Shown here: one piece after another, positions 61,129 to 64,000 of the stretch
How the letters are laid out: each line of letters starts with the position of its first letter
Position numbering within the stretch: position 1 is the stretch's first letter
Assembly: GCA_014526335.1 (NCBI GenBank)
Contig: JACTAT010000014.1
Span: 7,224,393-7,288,392, forward strand
Source: Chrysaora quinquecirrha
Taxonomy: Eukaryota > Cnidaria > Scyphozoa > Semaeostomeae > Pelagiidae
Direction: 5' to 3'
DNA: 64,000 nucleotides
The notes under the pieces: model-generated
Told to the model about the DNA's origin: nothing
The model's input: the letters and a program-made list of their open reading frames with translations, nothing else
The model's database searches: none
Program-made: the position numbers and the translations under genes

Positions 61129-63971
61129 CTATCATCGCGTCTTTGCCGTTCAAAGTTACTGATTAGCCTTATTACCTGAGTTCAAGTTATCGCTGTCGCC
61201 AACTTAAGGTGTTGTTGTTGTAGAGAAGGCTCAGTTGCATTCCTATGAACTTTTCCCCAACCCTAACAGTAATTCTAATAATAGCCGAAACACACCCTAA
61301 CAGTGACCGCAGCACTCGTTGCACTTCATTTTATGTATTGAAGCACGGTAATCCTACATCCCTTAAGCTATTCTATTCTAGGCCAGAAGTTAGCCTAGTA
61401 GTTAAATTTTACTGTCTTAGCGCTTTTATATTTGACTTTGTGATCGTTTAAAGTCAACCATTTTAAGGCTTTTGTAGACGGGACGAAAAGCAACCACAGT
61501 CACCTGTCACGGTCAAAGCCCTCATACCCTTTGTTACTAGGTCCACCAATCTTAACTTATTTATTTTTTTACCAGGGTGGTGCTTGCGTTGACATTTGGA
61601 GCTATGATCTCTGGTCAGATCGCATCTTTTGCACCCGATTATGTAAAAGCAAAAACCTCCGCTGCACGAATCTTCAAGCTGTTAGACAGAAAACCTTTGA
61701 TTGATAGCTACAGTGAAGAAGGCACAAAACTGGTAAGCTTTGTACTGCACTTGCAGCATTAACATATATCACTGCTTTAGAAGTTTCTTGCCCAGAATGA
61801 TCTTTTGAGTGACTTTTGATTGACTTTTGATTGACTGGATAGACGATATTTTTTTGACAGGATCATCTTGACGGCACTGTGGAATTCCGTGACGTGCATT
61901 TCAACTATCCGACAAGACCTGACGTCCCCGTACTTCGCGGCCTTAATATATCGGTTAACCCAGGACAGACTCTTGCTTTGGTTGGGTCGAGCGGCTGCGG
62001 TAAAAGCACTTCTGTGTCGCTACTGGAGAGATTCTATGATGTTGCACAAGGATCTCTGGTAAGTGGAAGTCATATCAGTTCATTCGCAGTCGTACGTATT
62101 AGTCGTGCCTTTGAGTCGTATTAGTTCATTCGTATTAGTCGTATGTAGCTATTGGTCCTATTAGTTCATTCATATTAGTCGTATGTAGCTATTGGTCCTT
62201 TTAGTTTATTCGTATTAGTCGTACGTGTTAGTCGTGTTGGTTCATTCGTATTAGTCGTACGTAGCTATTGGTCCTATTAGTTCATTCGTATTAGTCGTTT
62301 GTAGCTATTGGTCCTATTAGTTTATTCGTATTAGTCGTACGTGTTAGTCGTGTTGGTTCATTGGGGGTTCATTCGTATTAGTCGGACGTATAATCTTTGG
62401 GGGCTCCTTTTGGTCGGGGGCCCTTGTTTCTTGAACAAAGATAGCCTTAACTGTGTTGTGCCACTTCCTAACGTAAGGCCTAACGAGCTTTATATTTCTC
62501 CGCAGAGTGTTGATCACACAGATATTCGGCGCCTGAATCTGAAGTGGTTGCGTTCGGAGATTGGCATCGTGTCCCAAGAGCCAGTGCTGTTCGATTGCAG
62601 TATTAAGGACAACATTATCTATGGTCTCAGTGAAGAAGAAATTGCAGACATTACCATGGACAGAGTCGAATCTGCTGCTAAATCTGCGAATATTCACCAT
62701 TTTATTTCCACGCTTCCAAAGGTCAGTTTAACCTTCATATCTAATTCATTTCTAGCTTATCGCATAGACCTTTTCAAAGAGTTCTGAATCGGCGCGACAT
62801 CCTTCTGGAAGATGGTGGACATTTTGATGTCATTCTGAACCTTCTCTGCATGCAACGGCTTCTATTACAGTCGCTTCAGGAGAGGCAGTGCAGCAGTAAC
62901 TCACAAAGAGGAAAATACATGATTTTAATGCCTTCTTGAGCAGTACTTGTAGAATAAGAGGCAGTGCAGCAAGTTACTCACAAAGAGAAAAATACGTGAT
63001 TCGTGATTTTGAGTATGAAGATTTTGCAGTACTTGTAGCATGAATCTTTTGGCTAAATGATTTCGCCTCAGAAAAATGTTTTTTTTGCTTTAGGGATATG
63101 AAACCCTTGCTGGAGATAAAGGCACATTGATTTCTGGAGGACAGAAGCAGAGAATTGCCATCGCTCGTGCTTTGATTAGAAACCCAAAGATCTTGCTGCT
63201 GGATGAGGCAACTTCCGCACTTGACTCTGAAAGCGAAAAGGTGACTATTTGAGTTGATTAGGAATGTTATTATGTTGATTATGATTATGATTACGATGGT
63301 GGTTGCGGTGTTGGTGCTAGCATTCGGGTTGGCGGTGATGATGATGATGATGATGATGATCATGATCATGATGATCATGATGTTGATTATGATAATGATA
63401 AGATTATGATAATGATAATAGTGATGATGATGGTGATGGTGATGATGATGATGACGATGATTATGATAATGATAATGATAGTGATGGTGATGATGATGAT
63501 GGTTGTAATCGCTGTATTTGATAAAAATTTTGATTAGCTACGATTAAGATAATGTTGTTTTCTTGGTAATGATCATTATTGTGATAGTGATCATGACTAT
63601 GCTAATGATTTCAATTATAATTATTCCTGTAGTCATTATAATCATGTTAACGAATAAGACTTAATTTCAAATGCTCCAAGGCCGATTTGTCATACTCTTC
63701 TCCTGTGGAAGCGCGTTTTACTTAGTTGGTTGGCTACGGTTTGCTACTTTTCTAATCTCAATGTTATTATCTTGACCAGGTTGTACAAGAAGCCCTTGAC
63801 GTCGCCATGGAAGGTCGTACTTCTATCATCATAGCTCATCGTTTGTCAACAATACAAAATGCTGATATCATTGCAGTTGTACAGGATGGCAAGATCATCG
63901 AGATGGGAAACCACAACGAACTTTTGGCATTAAAAGGAGCTTACTATGTCCTCAACTCAGCACAGCTATAA
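42631..63971 (+). CDS. ABCB1: ABCB1/P-glycoprotein-type multidrug ABC exporter, with apparent lesions
   Basis: This is an ATP-driven plasma-membrane efflux pump of the full-transporter ABCB clade (ABCB1/4/5/11). Exons: 42631-42791, 43402-43510, 45831-46222, 46605-46776, 47593-47717, 49016-49132, 49358-49412, 50195-50308, 51332-51442, 52522-52647, 53113-53316, 54886-55056, 55763-55994, 56503-56656, 56935-57105, 57474-57578, 58171-58248, 59228-59431, 59902-60002, 60366-60506, 61576-61732, 61861-62058, 62506-62721, 63094-63240, 63780-63971. Order: acidic/Ser-rich N-terminus, TMD1, NBD1 (Walker [10 protein letters not shown] about 471-479, Q-loop Q519, LSGGQ 575-579, Walker B ILLLDE, His631), acidic linker, TMD2, NBD2 ([30 protein letters not shown]). 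About 1317 residues if the linker frame is ignored. Lesions: a MITE in the donor of the fifth exon, an in-frame stop at 56643-56645 after a one-base shift, and a missing exon between 58248 and 59228. It may be a pseudogene, a damaged allele or partly misassembled. Confidence 0.92.
43600..43735. repeat. Interspersed repeat family E, best copy
   Basis: GGCATTTCACTCTGCAAAAA then GGTGTATGAGATTTCC and, at the right, TTTTCAAGGAGTGAATTGCC. The near-inverted ends and internal AAAGGACTTTC/TTTCCAAG blocks suggest a palindromic element. It lies in ABCB intron 2, which also has related debris at 44150-44250 and 45130-45210. Confidence 0.55.
44665..44982. mobile_element. Palindromic MITE in ABCB intron 2
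   Basis: Left block GTCCAGTGCATTTTGTCGCG and right block GCACGACAAAATGCACTGAA are inverted, bordered by CGTTAACGTGG and CACCTAACATTAA. The arms are rich in CGCG (CGCGCGCGAC, TCGCGCGAGC). It is about 318 bp and non-coding. Confidence 0.65.
46315..46600. repeat. Repeat family D, large palindrome
   Basis: The left arm TAGTCTAGGTGCAAAGTTTC with GTTCACGATTCTATAAGGGC is mirrored by GCCCTTATAAAATAGTAAAC and AGTGCTCATAGAATCAATAA. The right side ends within a few bases of the acceptor for the exon at 46605. The same palindrome forms the core of the hAT element at 13245-13600. Confidence 0.65.
47721..48116. mobile_element. Tc1/mariner-like MITE inserted in an ABCB splice donor (family I)
   Basis: 396 bp, with inverted ends CACGTTTTTTTATAAGAAAC and (right, inverted) CACGTTTTTTTTATAAGAAA, flanked by TA at 47719-47720 and 48117-48118. 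TA duplication is typical of Tc1/mariner. The left TA is bases 2-3 of the donor after the exon ending at 47717, so the donor now reads GTACAC. At the right junction the last element base plus TAAGG recreates GTAAGG. A related 395-bp copy is at 54229-54623. Confidence 0.85.
48169..48435. mobile_element. PIF/Harbinger-like MITE, copy 5
   Basis: Ends GGCCCTGGCCAAACGATCAA and (inverted) GGCCCTGGCCAAACGATCAA are perfect inverted repeats over at least 20 bp. The interior has AACATTGTTGGCCAAACATT. It starts only about 50 bp after the Tc1-like element. The left flank TAA and right flank TGA imply one mutated target base. Confidence 0.75.
49425..50010. repeat. (ATC)n microsatellite cluster in ABCB intron 7
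   Basis: Nearly 600 bp of impure ATC/ATA trinucleotides. Met/Asp-rich or His/Ser-rich open frames in both strands come from this repeat. Confidence 0.92.
51040..51285. repeat. Interspersed repeat family G, copy 2
   Basis: Left CCTGGACAAAATAAATTAGA and right CCTTGTTCCAGATATTTTGT are near-inverted. The interior blocks AATAGGCCGTATGG and TTGGATAAAGGGG match copy 1 at 2620-2872. It lies in ABCB intron 8. Confidence 0.55.
51533..51911. mobile_element. MITE with GGGCGTG termini
   Basis: Left GGGCGTGTTCTTCTGAAC and right, inverted, GGGCGTGCTCTTCTAAAC bound about 379 bp. A 211-residue minus-strand open frame spans it but has no family resemblance and ignores the neighbouring gene, so I treat it as non-coding. 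The ends look hAT-like; no clear 8-bp duplication was found. Confidence 0.55.
52350..52500. repeat. Inverted AGCGGCCACCTC repeat
   Basis: Two similar blocks, GATAAGCGGCCACCTCCCTA and GAGTAGCGGCCACCTCTCAT, are followed by AATGGCCGCCATTCGGAGG near 52478. This is a small repeat element in ABCB intron 9. Confidence 0.4.
53453..53650. repeat. Head-to-head tRNA-like palindrome
   Basis: The right arm carries an A box TAGCTCAGTGG (53562-53572) and a perfect B box GGTTCGAATCC (53605-53615), as in a tRNA-derived sequence. The left arm is its near-complete reverse complement (ATAGATGGGATTCG, then GACTGCATGACCA). About 90 bp per arm with a loop of about 20 bp. The left arm has diverged box sequences. 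It lies in ABCB intron 11. Confidence 0.8.
53893..54690. repeat. AATAAGCCCCC repeat split by a MITE
   Basis: GAATAAGCCCCCACCT-type motifs occur four to five times at 53893-53985 and again at 54638-54668 with the partner CATCGTAAAATTC. Between them lies the family I element (54229-54623), apparently inserted into a pre-existing repeat. Confidence 0.5.
54229..54623. mobile_element. Tc1/mariner-like MITE, copy 2 (family I)
   Basis: 395 bp with inverted ends CACGCTTTTTATAAGGAACC and, at the right, CACGCTTTTTTATAAAGACC. It is flanked by TA at 54227-54228 and 54624-54625. The interior shares CCTAGTTCTTAAAGTTCCTTA-like blocks with the element at 47721. Confidence 0.75.
55600..55738 (+). mobile_element. 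LINE/SINE 3' tail
   Basis: GTCGGAAGGGACGTTAAACT and GGGGTCCCATGCCTGGATG are followed by an (AAC)n tail (AACAACAACAACAA, 55721-55734). The layout is that of a non-LTR retroposon 3' end in ABCB intron 12. Confidence 0.5.
56045..56365 (+). repeat. Interspersed repeat family F, copy 2
   Basis: Same block order as 30595-30915 (TTTTTTTCGTCTGACACC, AACAGACCGAAACAA, ATACCCAGATGCGG, ACACCAATCAGCTTTA, GAGAAAACGAACTCTTT). It lies in ABCB intron 13, directly after the NBD1 coda. Confidence 0.7.
57650..58050 (-). repeat. Interspersed repeat family F, copy 3 (inverted)
   Basis: Reverse-orientation blocks: TGGTTTTGGTGT-like ends, AAACACAATACCATTC, TCTGATTGGTGCATTTCG, CCATCTGGGCACAATTTC and GTTTCGGTCTGTTTC. 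It lies in ABCB intron 16. Confidence 0.6.
58396..58575. repeat. (AGAGTA)n minisatellite
   Basis: About 30 hexamers, mostly AGAGTA with AGTGTA and AGAATA variants, in the interval where an ABCB exon appears to be missing. Confidence 0.93.
58760..58910. repeat. Palindromic element near the missing ABCB exon
   Basis: TTATTGAACGATTGCGAGGT, GGAAAATATTCGGACCG and, inverted, CGGTC...GTCCGAATATTTTCC then GAGCAGTCGTTCAATAA form a stem of about 60 bp per arm. A GACGTACGGACCGAACG centre lies between the arms. MITE-like. Confidence 0.65.
60640..60720. repeat. (ATC)n microsatellite
   Basis: Impure ATC trinucleotides in the same ABCB intron as the larger tract at 60975-61135. Confidence 0.8.
60830..60971 (+). 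mobile_element. LINE 3' end with (ATCA)n tail
   Basis: ATCGGAGGGCCCCTCGTAAA and GCTGTATGGGCTACCCTCC are followed by AAATTAAATCAATCAATC and a run of about seven ATCA units. A hairpin GGAGGGCC/GGGCTACCCTCC and tetranucleotide tail are the usual 3' end of CR1/L2/Rex-type LINEs. The assignment is by layout only. Confidence 0.55.
60972..61137. repeat. (ATC)n microsatellite
   Basis: About 165 bp of ATC trinucleotides following the LINE tail; it gives a His-rich spurious frame. Confidence 0.92.
62085..62395. repeat. Tandem repeat in ABCB intron 22
   Basis: Five to six imperfect units, about 50-57 bp each, contain TTCATTCGTATTAGTCGTA and GTAGCTATTGGTCCTATTAG, with a third module CGTGTTAGTCGTGTTGG in alternate units. 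This suggests a higher-order organisation. Confidence 0.85.
63325..63510. repeat. (GAT)n microsatellite in the last ABCB intron
   Basis: Impure GAT/ATGATA tract, with a flanking ATGATCATGATCATGATG palindromic variant at 63350-63380. Confidence 0.9.
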
Positions 63972-64000
63972 AGCGACTGCACCCATTTCACAAGACACTT
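63972..64000. other. Start of the ABCB 3' UTR, cut by the window edge
   Basis: 29 bp follow the TAA at 63969-63971. No polyadenylation signal is seen before the end. Confidence 0.7.

Overview
The window is animal (metazoan) genomic DNA. Its genes are split by many GT-AG introns, it is AT-rich, and its introns and intergenic spaces hold microsatellites, tRNA-derived SINEs, LINE remnants and many palindromic non-autonomous DNA transposons (MITEs). Gene content and repeat style fit a marine invertebrate, for example a cnidarian or another non-vertebrate animal. I cannot name the species from sequence alone.

Four protein-coding genes were reconstructed exon by exon. (1) On the minus strand, 4121-20645, a group II p21-activated kinase (PAK4/5/6 type) with CRIB and kinase domains. 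(2, 3) On the plus strand, 21331-29347 and 29929-37895, two complete tandem copies of POMGNT1, the Golgi O-mannose beta-1,2-GlcNAc transferase, each with 8 exons at matching positions. (4) On the plus strand, 42631-63971, a full-length ABCB1/P-glycoprotein-type ABC exporter in 25 recognised exons. PAK and the first POMGNT1 copy are head to head, 685 bp apart. I see no functional link between the kinase, the glycosyltransferases and the transporter beyond being neighbours.

The most striking structure is a 9.5-kb foldback transposon (10323-19832). It sits inside the PAK exon that encodes the ATP-binding glycine-rich loop and is flanked by a perfect 9-bp target duplication. Each arm has an almost identical terminal inverted repeat of about 560 bp followed by 12-14 tandem units of about 167 bp, in opposite orientations. 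The core holds a second inverted repeat, a nested 1435-bp hAT-type element with its own 8-bp target duplication, and a decayed LINE reverse-transcriptase 3' end.

The ABCB gene carries three apparent lesions: a 396-bp MITE inserted exactly in a 5' splice site, a one-base frameshift with a stop in the linker between its halves, and loss of the exon encoding about 28 residues between TM8 and TM9. Both POMGNT1 copies keep open frames and splice sites, although copy 2 has a frameshifted C-terminal tail. Repeat families recur across the window and are listed individually.
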